In this document: piece by piece, positions 21,587-31,895 of the stretch
Layout of the letters: each line of letters begins with the position of its first letter
Position numbering within the stretch: position 1 is the first letter of the stretch
Position numbers and translations under genes: made by a program
Notes under the pieces: generated by a model
Seen by the model: the letters and a program-made list of their open reading frames with translations, nothing else
What the model was told of the DNA's origin: nothing
Databases searched by the model: none
DNA from: Psilocybe azurescens
Taxonomy: Eukaryota; Basidiomycota; Agaricomycetes; Agaricales; Agrocybaceae
NCBI GenBank assembly: GCA_023853785.1
Contig: JAJIRX010000176.1
Coordinates: 1 to 48,839 of the forward strand
Reading direction: 5' to 3'
DNA: 48,839 bases

Positions 21587-23538
21587 AGGTCTTTACCCTC
21601 ACCCAGGTATTCCATGTGGAGTCCACATGGAGTTTGGTGACTCTTTTTTGGCAGGTGTACCAGCCATTTAGAGGTGGAGGCTCCACCTGGAGTCCAGCTG
21701 GAATCCACTCATCCTCCATGTGGGCCAATGTGGAGGATGTGGAACTCCATGTGGACTCCATGTGGAACTTCATCTGGAGTTCCACATCCTCCATATGGAT
21801 TTCATGTGGATTTGAGTCATTAATCATGTATATTGGCATGAATACACAATTTTAGGGCCAAATTCAAATGGACTCCAGGTGGAGGAAGGTCCCCGGATTT
21901 TATTTATATTTTATTATATTTTATTATAGTGTAAAAAAAAAATGCACCACCAGGAATTGAACTCGGGCATCCAATATCACCAAATACAAGCAATAAACCG
22001 ACTAGGCCATAAAGGCTTTGTTGTCTTACAAAAATTGATGCGCTACATATTGATTTGGATCATTTCTCAGCAATTTTTGGCAAGCGTTAAACAACGTCAC
22101 GTGCATGACTCATCGTTGCCACGTCAGTCCGTTGGTTACTCTGACCACCCCACCTTGCCTTCCGACCACCACCACCACCACCCCGCTGCCGCCGTCGCTT
22201 TGCCCCACCACCTCGCTGTTGTCGGTCAGAGCCAGGCACCCGCCAACCCGACCCGACATGCATCGCGTCACCACCAACCCAGGCCATGCACAACGATGAC
22301 GCGTCCGTGTACGATGGCAACGACACCGTACACGCGACGCAGTACGATGACAACAACGACAACGACAGTGGATCCATATACGACGGCGACAACACCAGAC
22401 CGATGGGGAACAAGGGGGTGGGGATTGAGGTACGAGGTAAAGCGAGGTGGGAACGAGGGAGGCGACGCGAACGAGGCCGCAACACCACGTAAGTCGCAAA
22501 TCCCACATACCGCCACCACTAACCTCCCCCCCCCTCCTTTTGATATAGGCCGACGACGACACCGCATATGTACGGCATGTACCGCAACATGTACAGTACG
22601 ACAACAGCACGTACAATGGCGGGCACAACGCGTACCAACAACAACAACAACAACGCCGCACGTGTACCACGACATGTACCGACAACAACAACGACACGCA
22701 CGGCACGTACCGCGACACGTACGACGCGAACAGCTGCATGCACGACGGCCACGATGACACGTACGACGGTCACGACGGCGATGGCGACCGTACGACAACC
22801 ACAACGGATGGGGCCACGCATCGACAACCACAACACGTGCGACGGACGCAGCGGCCACAAAGACAAGGACGACAACATGTACGGCGTACACGTATCATGG
22901 CCACAACAACAATGGCACATACGACTCGACTGACACGTTGGCGGGGGCTACGACCGATATGATCACCCTCCTGCCCCCCTTTTTTGATTTTTTACTTCTT
23001 TTTTTCACTTTTTTTTGTTTTTTGTTTTTGTTTTCTCTTTTGTTTTACATTTATATGTTTGTTCATTCATTTAATCCAAGTACATATGCTCCTGCCCAGC
23101 TTTTTTTGTCTGTTATGTTTTTGTTTTGTTTTTTTGTTTCAATGATGGATCTCACAACTAAATAATAATGTAGTACATAGCTATTAATATATTATATTAT
23201 GCTCATGAATTTACACTAAGATTAAAGACTAATATATTCCAGTTGAAATCCAACTGGATTCCATTTCATTTTATGTGAAGTTAAAGTTGAAACTCCAACT
23301 GGAGTCCAGGTGGATTCCATTTGAACTCCACCTGGACTACAGTTGGACTCAAGTGGAATTATTTGGAGTCCACCTGGAGTCCACCTGGAGTCCACCTGGA
23401 GTCCACCTGAACTCCACCTATCAAAGTTAATTTTTTGAACATTTACATATGTTCCAGGTGGAGTCCATGTGGAGTCCACCACTTTTATATGGAGTTGGTG
23501 GACTCCATATGGAATACCTGGGTGGAGGTAAAGTACAC
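21587..23538 (-). mobile_element. Element X, copy 1 (1,952 bp, non-autonomous, long inverted partner of copy 2)
   Basis: The termini are related inverted repeats. One end reads AGGTCTTTACC and the other (reverse strand) GTGTACTTTACC, both followed by CACCCAGGTATTCCAT and a GGAGTCCAC array. Inside, from 21587, come a subterminal array of GGAGTCCA/TGGACTCC dyads (to about 21900), a tRNA-like module (21943-22016), a CGTAC/ACGAC-rich core (22130-22960), a T-rich tract (22976-23150) and a second dyad array (23240-23538). No transposase is encoded. Copy 2 lies inverted at 27320-29277 and differs only by scattered substitutions and small indels. Its RT-side border carries an 8-bp target duplication. 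That length fits hAT or Zisupton/KDZ-type transposases, but the family is unproven. Confidence 0.8.
21943..22016 (-). promoter_or_regulatory. tRNA-like Pol III promoter module in X copy 1
   Basis: On - an A box TGGCCTAGTCGG (22009-21998) and a B box GTTCAATTC (21962-21954) stand at tRNA spacing. A run of nine T on the transcribed sense follows (21941-21933), as for a Pol III terminator. The boxes match the TRGYNNARNNGG and GWTCRANNC consensus. Acceptor-stem pairing is poor, so this is a tRNA-derived module rather than a working tRNA. Confidence 0.65.
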
Positions 23539-23546
23539 GATACGGG

Positions 23547-24275
23547 TGAAGATCTGTGTCATTTTGCCCATCATCTCTGTAAATGTGTCTGCTGCTGAAC
23601 CACCATCATCGACAAAGAGTTCCATTGTCTCGTTCACAATTAAGTTGGACATGTTTTTGCTGTCATGTTTGCGAATGATGATGGTGCACCGGTAAGTCCA
23701 AATGGCATCCGTAGGTATCTAAAGTAGCCTATGCCTTTGACGTAAAAGCATGTATATGGCCTTGATTCTGTGGCAACACCCAGAGCGTAGAAGCCTGCTG
23801 CGAAATCAAATCCAGAGACCCATCTGTGTCCACTCAAACGCTGCTGCTTTGCCCATATGTCTCCTTGTGGCATGGGAACTACTTGTGTAACTTTGTTGAT
23901 TTGTGCGAAGTTTTGGCATATTCTCCACTTTGGTTTGTTCTCGTTAAGGCTGTCATCTGGTGTCGCAGAGGTTCTTGGGGAATGTCAAACCTGGGTTCCA
24001 TGCCGTGGGCTATACATTCGTCGTTAACCCTATGTTGCAGTTCCACTAAAGTAAGGCCTTTGCCCTGATGTGTTTTTTGTGCAAGTGTTGTAGATGATAC
24101 ACATTTGACGTCCTCTGGTGAACATGGTTCGATGATGCCTGCTTCCAGCATGGTATCAATACTCTCATAGAGGTATCGCTGTTGTGGGGGTGTTAGTGGT
24201 TTCTGGTTAACCTTTTTTGAAAATGTTGCTCCGAGTGAAATGTCCAATTGGTGTACTGCATTTTCAACTTGCTTG
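23547..24275 (-). pseudogene. Reverse transcriptase, N-terminal part
   Basis: The RT begins around QKPLTPPQQRYLYESIDTMLEAGIIEPC (24215-24130), the usual entry of Ty3/gypsy RT, after the protease linker. A frameshift near 23880 separates this from GHRWVSGFDFAAGFYALGV, YFRYLRMPFGLTGAPSSF and, after a further frame change, ELFVDDGG. FVDD is the catalytic xxDD motif with its two metal-binding Asp. The frame runs into CCCGTATC, where element X interrupted it. The rest resumes at 29286. It is inactive because of the interruption and at least two frameshifts. Confidence 0.88.
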
Positions 24276-25267
24276 ACTTCCTGAACTGAGAGTGCAAATA
24301 TATCAGCAAATGAACAGATGAGTTCTTGTACTTGGAGCCTTTGATCCTTGGTAAGGTCATCTCCTATCGTCACGAGATGTAAAATTTCTTTCACACGTTC
24401 AGGTTTTTGGGGGTTTGTCATGCGAGTGAATAGGCTCTGGTTGCTCTTCAGTGTTTCTACGTTGATTTCTGCAATGGGACCCTCCTCATTGGTGTATTGC
24501 TCCTCCTCTGTGACAACACAAATTGGTGTTCCTATTTGTGGGTTTTCTTGTTCTTGAGCTTCCATAATCTCGACCTGATTTTCGAGTACTGCTGACCCAT
24601 CCACTCCTTCAACCTTCACTTCGTCAGTATCATAATTATGAACAGCTTTAAATGACTTCAGTAATGTTTTCCCCAATAGAAAATCCGAATTTCCGCGGCT
24701 GTCGAAGACCTCAAATGATCCATTTACGTGGACCCCTCCCACTTCGATCTCTCCTTCCCATCGTGCTGATGATTTGACGGTGGAGCCATCTGCCATTTGC
24801 AAGACCAGGGATGAAGGTAGTAGTTTACCCAATCGATGTTTTGACTTTTCAAACATGGCTGTTGACATGATTTCTCTCATAGCACCATTGTCAAATAATG
24901 CCCATACACGTATGATTTCGCCTTGAGGGCCGTGTAGTCGTATCTGATGGATAAATGGTTTTGTTGTATGTTTTCTTCTTTCTTCATCTACTTTTGCACT
25001 GACAGCATACAGATTAACGATATTTGATTCGGAAAATGTTGAGTCTACATTTGGAATGGTAATGTGTGCTGGATCTGTGACTTCAACTTCAAATTCTTCC
25101 TGTCTGCTGTTTTCTAGGGCTGTCACATTGGTACTTACACTGACAGCCCTTCCTCGTTTCCCCCTGTACCTCCCTGCCAGGTAATTCCATAATCGTCGAT
25201 TGCCACTATTTGAATATTTGCCACTTGTCTTGGTTCTTTCAGAATCCTTGAGCATATTGCACGCCAA
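24276..25267 (-). pseudogene. Pol N-terminus with aspartic protease
   Basis: A long open stretch carries a retropepsin-like domain. QIRLHGPQGEIIRVWALFDNGAMREIM places the catalytic Asp in D-N-G instead of the usual D-S/T-G. LVLQMADGSTV, a flap-like IEVGGVHVNGSFEVFDSRGNSDFLLGKTLL and the downstream hydrophobic-Gly pattern follow. The domain is about 110 residues, as expected. It processes the Gag-Pol polyprotein in related elements. The frame continues uninterrupted into the RT start. Confidence 0.75.
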
Positions 25268-25269
25268 GC

Positions 25270-26526
25270 TTGCTCATTAGGGTGTAGCACATGACGTCCA
25301 CATGTACTGCTGTCTCGTTGTCCTCAATGCCCAGTGAAGCCACATGTAAAACACTCTCCGGAGTTGACTGGTGTAGTACCTGGCCGGAGTGGGTATGGTG
25401 TTGACTCTGTGACACGTGTGCCTAATCCATAGGTTTTCACCCAGTCCACTTGCTGTGCTTGATGTGCCTGCCATCCTGCTTCAGTGTCTGGATGTTGAGG
25501 GTATTTGGATAGTTGGACTTGCAAAGTGGCCCGTTCAGCCTGCATAGGTGGTGGTCTTGGCGAATATGTGGTAGCTGTTGCTTGTGGTTGTGTGAATAGG
25601 TTACTGCGTCCACCGCTATTACTTGTGAATGGGTTGGTTGTTGCTGAAGCTGTGTATCGAGGGACTGGGTTAGGGCTTGGGGTTTGTTTCCAATGCTGAA
25701 TGCACCCATTTGCTGTCAGATTGGTGCTGTAGGTGATGCAGTTACCAGCTTCTCCAATTGTCCAATGTGTTTCTTGATGGCATCCTGTTCAGCTTGTTCT
25801 TTTTCCAGATATCGACACCGTCACGGATATGGTTTATATTGACATTGCGTATGGCCTGCAAGAAGACTGTCCAGCTGGCGTGTCCTGCACCTATTTTCTC
25901 TCTTAATAGTGTGGGTAGGTTCTTCTGAATTTGTCCAATGTACGTTGTTGTGTTCTCCAGCTTTAAGCGCCTCTGATAATTGCTGCCATTTTGTCTGCCC
26001 ATGCGATCTGTGTGTAGACCTCTCTTCCTGCAACTTTTTCCTTCTTTCCGAGGTCCTCCATCTTGAGTTGTAGGTCTTGTATTTCTTCTTCATATTCTTC
26101 AGTTGTCTTCTTTGCTGCTTTCTTTCTGGGCCATCGTAGTCGGAAGGCAGCTTCAATGTTGCCCCATTTTGCCTTAGAGTTTGTTGGTAAGTCCTCGAAC
26201 CAGTCATCTGCAACACTATCTGCCTGTAGGAAATTTGGGAATTGCTGCTTTTTGACATCGTCGGTGCTTGTTCCCATTTGTCGAAAGAATGAACACAGGA
26301 AATCCTCGGGGTTCTCCTCATCTTTGTCTCCATGGAACAGTGCAACTTGCTCAGTTGTCATTGTTTCCTGCTGTGGTGGTGGTGGTGGTGGTGCTGTAAA
26401 TACTTGTTTGGTTGGGGATGTGGATGGTGTATGCTCGAATGGTGTGTCTGGTTGGCTTTTATCAATGAATTCAAAGTTTGACAGGCTTGAAGGAGGCCGT
26501 CTTTTGTCAAATGGTGTACTGCTCAA
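25270..26526 (-). pseudogene. Gag (capsid and CCHC zinc knuckle), frameshifted
   Basis: ATG at 26526 opens a Pro-rich leader with a PPPPPPPQQ run. The capsid-like block EQVALFHGDKDEENPEDFLCSFFRQMG..WFEDLP and the helical LKMEDLGKKEKV follow to about 25980. The frame then moves to one carrying LENTTTYIGQIQKNLPTLLREKI..HASWTVFLQAIRNV (25950-25820). A Gln-rich spacer leads to CFTCGFTGH near 25350-25325, a CCHC knuckle interrupted by a frame change before its last Cys. It would bind genomic RNA and form the virus-like particle. At least three frame changes make it non-functional. Confidence 0.82.
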
Positions 26527-26802
26527 CGGCGTGAGTGTGGAGAGGCTTCTAATTGTGTTTGTATAATCGGAGGGTGCTGCTGTATGTGATGCACTTTTGA
26601 ATTGTCCTAGTGGGTTCCTTTCCTGTGGTTTTCACGGTTGGGAACGTGTTTGTCACCTGGTCTGCCAGCGTGTTTGATGAATCCTGAGCCTAGTGCATTT
26701 CTAACCTGTTTCCTGAATGCCTTTATTGCCTAGATGCCTAAATCCTAGTAGTCCTTTGAAATATAATTGTTGCGTGCTGTTCAATTCACTCTCATCACCA
26801 GA

Positions 26803-26972
26803 TGGATAGTGCTAACTTTGCCTTAGGGCAAACGGGATGCGGTTGAATGATGATTCTCCCCTATTTATGTCGGTACTATCATGTATCTAGTGGCAAGGCT
26901 GCTGCCAAACATGTACAAACAATGGAATGTTCTAGCTACGATAAGACTGGAGTGTTCGCCGATGACACTCCA
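26803..26972 (-). repeat. 5' LTR of retrotransposon 1 (170 bp)
   Basis: TG...CA boundaries on -. It differs from the 3' LTR (31168-31337) at only two positions I can see (CATCGG/CATCAG and CCTTGCC/CCTCGCC), about 99% identical. It opens with an 8-bp hairpin (TGGAGTGT / ACACTCCA) and holds a TATA-like ATAAATAG (26868-26861). ACGT borders its outer end. Confidence 0.92.
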
Positions 26973-26976
26973 ACGT

Positions 26977-27319
26977 TATGTAGTTGCCAATGAGCAAGGG
27001 CTCAAACATTTGTCGAACATGATAGCAAGTGCTCAAACTTCCTGGTTGCCTCCTGCGCCAATCTCCGAAAGGTTTAGCAGCATCAAAGGCCATTTATTTT
27101 TAGAAACAATTATCATTAAGAGTTAAGAGTAGAGAAAGGGTCACGCGCGAAATTGGATTGATGGAACTGACGATGAACTGCACAGCACTTCACACCCACT
27201 TTGTTGAGCTGTGAAGTGTGTCTGAGTTCGAAATCTCACAGTGAAGTCACAGTTACCTCACATCGGCTGCGCTGTGGCGGCAGCACTACCAATACCCCCA
27301 ATCGTCTGCCCTACCTGAG
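26977..27319. other. Unique spacer between LTR and X copy 2
   Basis: No gene is recognised. A CACAGC/GCTGTG-rich part near 27180-27300 resembles 33635-33735, which suggests a shared repeat. If the inversion is undone, this DNA was the original 5' flank of retrotransposon 1. Confidence 0.5.
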
Positions 27320-29277
27320 GTGTACTTTACCTCCACCCAGGTATTCCATATGGAGTCCACCAACTCCATATAAAAGTGGTGGACTCCACATGGACTCCAC
27401 CTGGAACATATGTAAATGTTCAAAAATTAACTTTGATAGGTGGAGTTCAGGTGGACTCCAGGTGGACTCAGGTGGACTCCAGGTGGACTCCAAATAATTC
27501 CACTTGAGTCCAACTGTAGTCCAGGTGGAGTTCAAATGGAATCCACCTGGACTCCAGTTGGAGTTTCAACTTTAACTTCACATAAAATGAAATGGAATCC
27601 AGTTGGATTTCAACTGGAATATATTAGTCTTTAATCTTAGTGTAAATTCATGAGCATAATATAATATATTAATAGCTATGTACTACATTATTATTTAGTT
27701 GTGAGATCCATCATTGAAACAAAAAAACAAAACAAAAACATAACAGACAAAAAAAGCTGGGCAGGAGCATATGTACTTGGATTAAATGAATGAACAAACA
27801 TATAAATGTAAAAACAAAAGAGAAAACAAAAACAAAAACAAAAAAAAAGTGAAAAAAGAAGTAAAAAAATCAAAAAAGGGGGCAGGAGGGTGATCATATC
27901 GGTCGTAGCCCCCGCCGAACGTGTCAGTCGAGTCGTATGTGCCATTGTTGTTGTGGCCATGATACGTGTACGCCGTACATGTTGTCGTCCTTGTCTTTGT
28001 GGCCGCTGCGTCCGTCGCGACGTGTTGTGGTTGTCGACGTGGCCCCATCCGTTGTGGTTGTCGTACGGTCGTCATCGTCGTCGTGACCGTCGTACGTGTC
28101 ATCGTGGCCGTCGTGCATGCAGCTGTTCGCGTCGTACGTGTCGCGGTACGTGCCGTGCGTGTCGTTGTTGTTGTCGGTACATGTCGTGGTACGTGCCGTG
28201 CGCTGTTGTTGTTGTTGTTGTTGGTACGCGTTGTGCCCGCCATTGTAACGTGCTGTTGTCGTACTGTACATGTTGCGGTACATGCCGTACATATGCGGTG
28301 TCGTCGTCGGCCTATATCAAAAGGAGGGGGGGGAGGTTAGTGGTGGCGGTATGTGGGATTTGCGACTTACGTGGTGTTGCGGCCTCGTTCGCGTCGCCTC
28401 CCCCTCGTTCCCACCTCGCTTTACCTCGTACCTCAATCCCCACCCCCTTGTTCCCCATCGGTCTGGTGTTGTCGCCGTCGTATATGGATCCACTGTCGTT
28501 GTCGTTGTTGTCATCGTACTGCGTACGCGTGTACGGTGTCGTTGCCATCGTACACGGACGCGTCATCGTTGTGCATGGCCTGGGTTGGTGGTGACGCGAT
28601 GCATGTCGGGTCGGGTTGGCGGGTGCCTGGCTCTGACCGACAACAGCGAGGTGGTGGGGCAAGCGCTGACGGCGGCAGCGGGGTGGTGGTGGTGGTGGTC
28701 GGAAGGCAAGGTGGGGTGGTCAGAGTAACCAACGGACTGACGTGGCAACGATGAGTCATGCACGTGACGTTGTTTAACGCTTGCCAAAAATTGCTGAGAA
28801 ATGATCCAAATCAATATGTAGCGCATCAATTTTTGTAAGACAACAAAGCCTTTATGGCCTAGTCGGTTTATTGCTTGTATTTGGTGATATTGGATGCCCG
28901 AGTTCAATTCCTGGTGGTGCATTTTTTTTTACACTATAATAAAATATAATAAAATATAAATAAAATCCGGGGACCTTCCTCCACCTGGAGTCCATTTGAA
29001 TTTGGCCCTAAAATTGTGTATTCATGCCAATATACATGATTAATGACTCAAATCCACATGAAATCCATATGGAGGATGTGGAACTCCAGATGAAGTTCCA
29101 CATGGAGTCCACATGGAGTTCCACATCCTCCACATTGGCCCACATGGAGGATGAGTGGATTCCAGCTGGACTCCAGGTGGAGCCTCCACCTCTAAATGGC
29201 TGGTACACCTGCCAAAAAAAGAGTCACCAAACTCCATGTGGACTCCACATGGAATACCTGGGTGAGGGTAAAGACCT
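27320..29277 (+). mobile_element. Element X, copy 2 (1,958 bp)
   Basis: Inverted counterpart of 21587-23538 with the same order of parts: dyad array (27340-27620), A-rich tract (27715-27880), GTACG/TCGTCG-rich core (27890-28740), tRNA-like module (28848-28921), second dyad array (28980-29250) and terminal GGTAAAGACCT. It is followed by CCCGTATC and the rest of the RT gene. The 8 bp before its left end (TACCTGAG) do not match CCCGTATC, so its two flanks are not from one insertion event. Long frames across the core are artefacts of the simple CGTAC-type sequence. Confidence 0.85.
28848..28930 (+). promoter_or_regulatory. tRNA-like Pol III promoter module in X copy 2
   Basis: A box TGGCCTAGTCGG at 28855-28866, B box GTTCAATTC at 28902-28910 and T9 at 28922-28930. 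Spacing and boxes equal those in copy 1. A transcript would run outwards through the subterminal dyad array if the T-run failed to terminate. Confidence 0.65.
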
Positions 29278-29285
29278 CCCGTATC

Positions 29286-30215
29286 CGTGAACGAGACCTA
29301 TCTCTTTCTCTGAGTAAGTCCCAATTCTTCATGACCGAAATGGTGTTCGCTGGCGCAACAGTAGGACCAAAAGGAGTGCAACCTGACCTCAAGAAGCTCA
29401 CCGCTATAGTCAACTGGAAAACCCCTGAAGATGCTGCTGCACTTGCAGGTTTTTTGGGCTTAATAGGATGGTTCCGTGATCTCATCCTTGGATATGCTAT
29501 AAAAGAAAAACCACTCCGAGACCTATTAAGAGAAGTGGAACTACCTGAGAAATACACAAAAACTATCTATCGACGTATAATGGCTAATCATAAATTACAC
29601 AATAGATGGAAAGACGAACATACGAGAGCCTTCCTAGATCTTAAGGCAGCAATGACATCAGAACCAGTCCTCCGAGGACCTAAATGGGATGGTACACAAT
29701 TCATTATCACTACAGACGGTTCCCAAGACGCATTTGGAGCAGTACTTACCCAAAAGTTCAACCACATCTTGACAAGTGGGAAAGTTGTGCAACGTGTACA
29801 TCCACTGGGGTTTGCATCCAAAAGGACATCAAGAACTGAAGAAAAATATAAACCCTTCCTTCTTGAGTTTGCCGCACTAAAGTTTGGTTTAGACAAATTC
29901 TCAGACACGATCTGGGGATTTCCAGTGGAAGTGGAGACAGACTGCCAAGCACTCCGGGATCACCTAATGCATGACAAGCTAAGTGCTACCCATGCTCGAT
30001 GGCGAGATGGAATTCTAGCTCACCAAATAACAGATGTTCGTCATGTCCCAGGCTGCCTGAATGTAGTCGCAGATGGGCTCAGCCGGGCCAGCAAAGGAAC
30101 TCCTAATGAAGAAGATGACAGTAGCAATTGGACCATATCAGAAGATTGGGAGGTAACCACAGGCCTGGTCCATGATATATTCCATGCAACGGATGCATGT
30201 ACACCCAAAATGATA
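29286..30215 (+). pseudogene. RT C-terminus and RNase H
   Basis: FMTEMVFAGATVGPKGVQPDLKKLTAIVNWKTPEDAAALAGFLGLIGWFRDLI is the RT thumb/connection typical of Ty3/gypsy. RNase H follows with FIITTDGSQDAFGAVLTQ (first acidic Asp, 29700-29755), RTEEKYKPFLLEFAALKFGLDKF (Glu), VEVETDCQALRDHL (Asp) and VPGCLNVVADGLSR (last Asp, about 30075). All four acidic residues seem present. The frame is open from 29196, because the end of X reads through in the same frame, to 30641. There is no start codon of its own. Confidence 0.88.
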
Positions 30216-31107
30216 AAACTGTGGGAACATTTCAAGAATGAGCCAATTTTTTCTGAAGTAATCGACGCAATACTGGAATTGGACCAAGGAGTAAGCCTAC
30301 CATACTCCTCATGGATCAATGGCTTGGTTGAAGGAGCAAACAAGCTACTCCTACACATCCTCAAACGGCTATGCGCACCAGACTTAAACGATGAAGAAAT
30401 CAAGAAAATAAAAGTCGAGGACATACCAAAAACATGGCCAAACCACTTCGATGAAGCACTCCGCATCCTCAACCAGTGCCTACTCCTATCCCTCAAATTT
30501 TCACCAAAAGAGCTAATGCTGGGACTCGTTGTGAATACAAAGCCAACAAACACCACAGAAATGACACTACCCACCACAGAGCAAGACACTAGCATCCAAA
30601 TGGCATACGTCAGCGCAGCAGCAACTCAACGGATACACTGAAACAGTAGCACACTCAGTGAAGAGGAAAGCGGCATTTGACAAGAGGGTGCATGCACAAA
30701 ATCTAGGTGAAGTTGTCTTTTCTAAAGGTCAATTAGTGCAAATCTATCGAAGTGATTTAGATTATACCTTCAAAACGGAACGCAAATTGCTTCCAAAATG
30801 GTCCACCCCACGTGTAGCCACAAGAAATCTCAATTCCTACACACTCGAAACATTGAATGGAGATGCAGTCCCAGGCAGATTCAGTGCACGACGACTTAGA
30901 AGGTTCATACCACTTGAGGGCACAAAGTTGGCAGAGGAACAGAGGTCGATCGAGGAACGATGTGCCAAGGAGGAGGAAGAGAGGAGGAAGAATGAGAAAG
31001 AGATAATAGCGGAAGATAGAGATACAGAAACCCACATCAACTCCGGACAAATGGAAACCCATGCAGTAACGATGAACAGAGTGGAGTCACAAGACACAGC
31101 AGGGTAG
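30216..31107 (+). pseudogene. Integrase remnant lacking HHCC and first catalytic residues
   Basis: After DAILELDQGV (about 30290) the sequence jumps straight to SSWINGLVEGANKLLLHILKRLCAP. This is the integrase core around the third catalytic residue (Glu in LVEG). The HHCC zinc domain and the region with the first two catalytic Asp are absent, and the junction is in frame. The core tail continues to WPNHFDEALRILNQCL and FSPKELMLGLVVNT. A frameshift near 30610-30650 leads to a C-terminal block (KRKAAFDKRV to FSARRLRRFIPLEGT) and a Glu/Lys-rich tail ending at 31107. Without these residues it could not integrate DNA by itself. Confidence 0.8.
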
Positions 31108-31167
31108 GAGATCAAATACAGGACAGCGTGGAGGCAACAAGAATGCCGCCACAGAAAGGGGGGCACA

Positions 31168-31337
31168 TGGAGTGTCATCAGCGAACACTCCAGTCTTATC
31201 GTAGCTAGAACATTCCATTGTTTGTACATGTTTGGCAGCAGCCTCGCCACTAGATACATGATAGTACCGACATAAATAGGGGAGAATCATCATTCAACCG
31301 CATCCCGTTTGCCCTAAGGCAAAGTTAGCACTATCCA
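31168..31337 (+). repeat. 3' LTR of retrotransposon 1 (170 bp)
   Basis: TGGAGTG...CTATCCA boundaries, the same length as the 5' LTR, TATA-like ATAAATAG at 31272-31279. It is followed by ACGT (31338-31341), matching the ACGT outside the 5' LTR and giving a 4-bp target duplication. Confidence 0.93.
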
Positions 31338-31341
31338 ACGT

Positions 31342-31895
31342 TTTTGACTGAATTAGATGTATTTTACCCTCTGAGTATTATTATATGTGAACTTGTCTTT
31401 TGATTGAGTAAAGAAATGATCAAGAAAATGTGCTGTGGCGCTGGAATTAAGCTGGAATGGCTTCTCCCAAAACTCTACAGAAAATTTCTTCTCGGTTATT
31501 GACAGGACTGTCTGAGTTTGATGGAGGGTGCTACCTTCAGCAGTACTTCTCACTCCCCACATATTCCCTAGGACTGGAGGGATTGAGAAAGGGAGTGAAG
31601 GGAATAGAGGGAATAGAGGGAATAGAGGGGATTGAAGAGGGAATGAAGGAATTGGAGAGGGAATGGAGGGGAATGATGGAGAATGAAGGGGAATAGAGTT
31701 ATTTATAGCCAATACAGTAATAAAGTGGAATTCCCACGGCTTGAAGCTGAGTAAAAACAATTTCCCACACCTTTAGGCTGAATATAAAAATAGATTTACA
31801 CAGTTACCACTACTATCATACATCTACTATACACTGCTTATATAATCCTTATATCATACACCTACTGTACACTGCTTATATAATCTACCCTGTAT
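31342..31895. repeat. Intergenic with two small tandem repeats
   Basis: A purine-rich GGAATAGAG tract is tandem at 31601-31628, inside a G/A-rich block of about 31570-31695. Two 36-bp units starting TATCATACA lie at 31814-31849 and 31852-31887, 38 bp apart. This was the original 3' flank of retrotransposon 1. No gene is seen. Confidence 0.7.

Larger units (their letters stand above)
23539..26972 (-). mobile_element. Ty3/gypsy retrotransposon 1, 5' half (LTR, gag, protease, RT start), inverted
   Basis: Reading down from 26972 on -: a 170-bp LTR, gag, protease and the first part of RT including FVDDGG (about 23616-23599). The half ends at CCCGTATC (23546-23539), the 8-bp target duplication of X. 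The other half starts with the same 8 bp at 29278 on +. Together the halves make a 5.5-kb element. A TGG two bases inside the 5' LTR (near 26799) could start the primer-binding site. The LTR outer edge is bordered by ACGT (26973-26976), which matches the ACGT after the 3' LTR (31338-31341). Confidence 0.9.
29278..31337 (+). mobile_element. Ty3/gypsy retrotransposon 1, 3' half (RT end, RNase H, integrase remnant, LTR)
   Basis: Starts at the 8-bp duplication CCCGTATC, continues the RT frame interrupted at 23547, and ends in an LTR followed by ACGT. A purine-rich ACAGAAAGGGGGG (31151-31163) just upstream of the LTR is a good polypurine tract. Orientation is opposite to the 5' half, which implies an inversion after X inserted. 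Confidence 0.9.

Noticed and set aside
22087..22960. Several open frames over 130 codons on both strands in X copy 1
   Set aside because: They arise from CGTAC/ACGAC-type simple sequence, are Arg/Thr/Val monotony in every frame, and differ between the two X copies through frame-changing indels.
27782..28760. Long open frames (up to 234 codons) in X copy 2
   Set aside because: Same low-complexity core as in copy 1; frames are not conserved between copies.
28848..28921. Functional tRNA gene in X
   Set aside because: Boxes are good but acceptor and T stems pair poorly. Treated as a tRNA-like module.
21587..29277. The two X copies as LTRs or terminal repeats of one large transposon
   Set aside because: They are inverted, the outer flanks do not match, and the interior is half of a retroelement whose other half lies outside.
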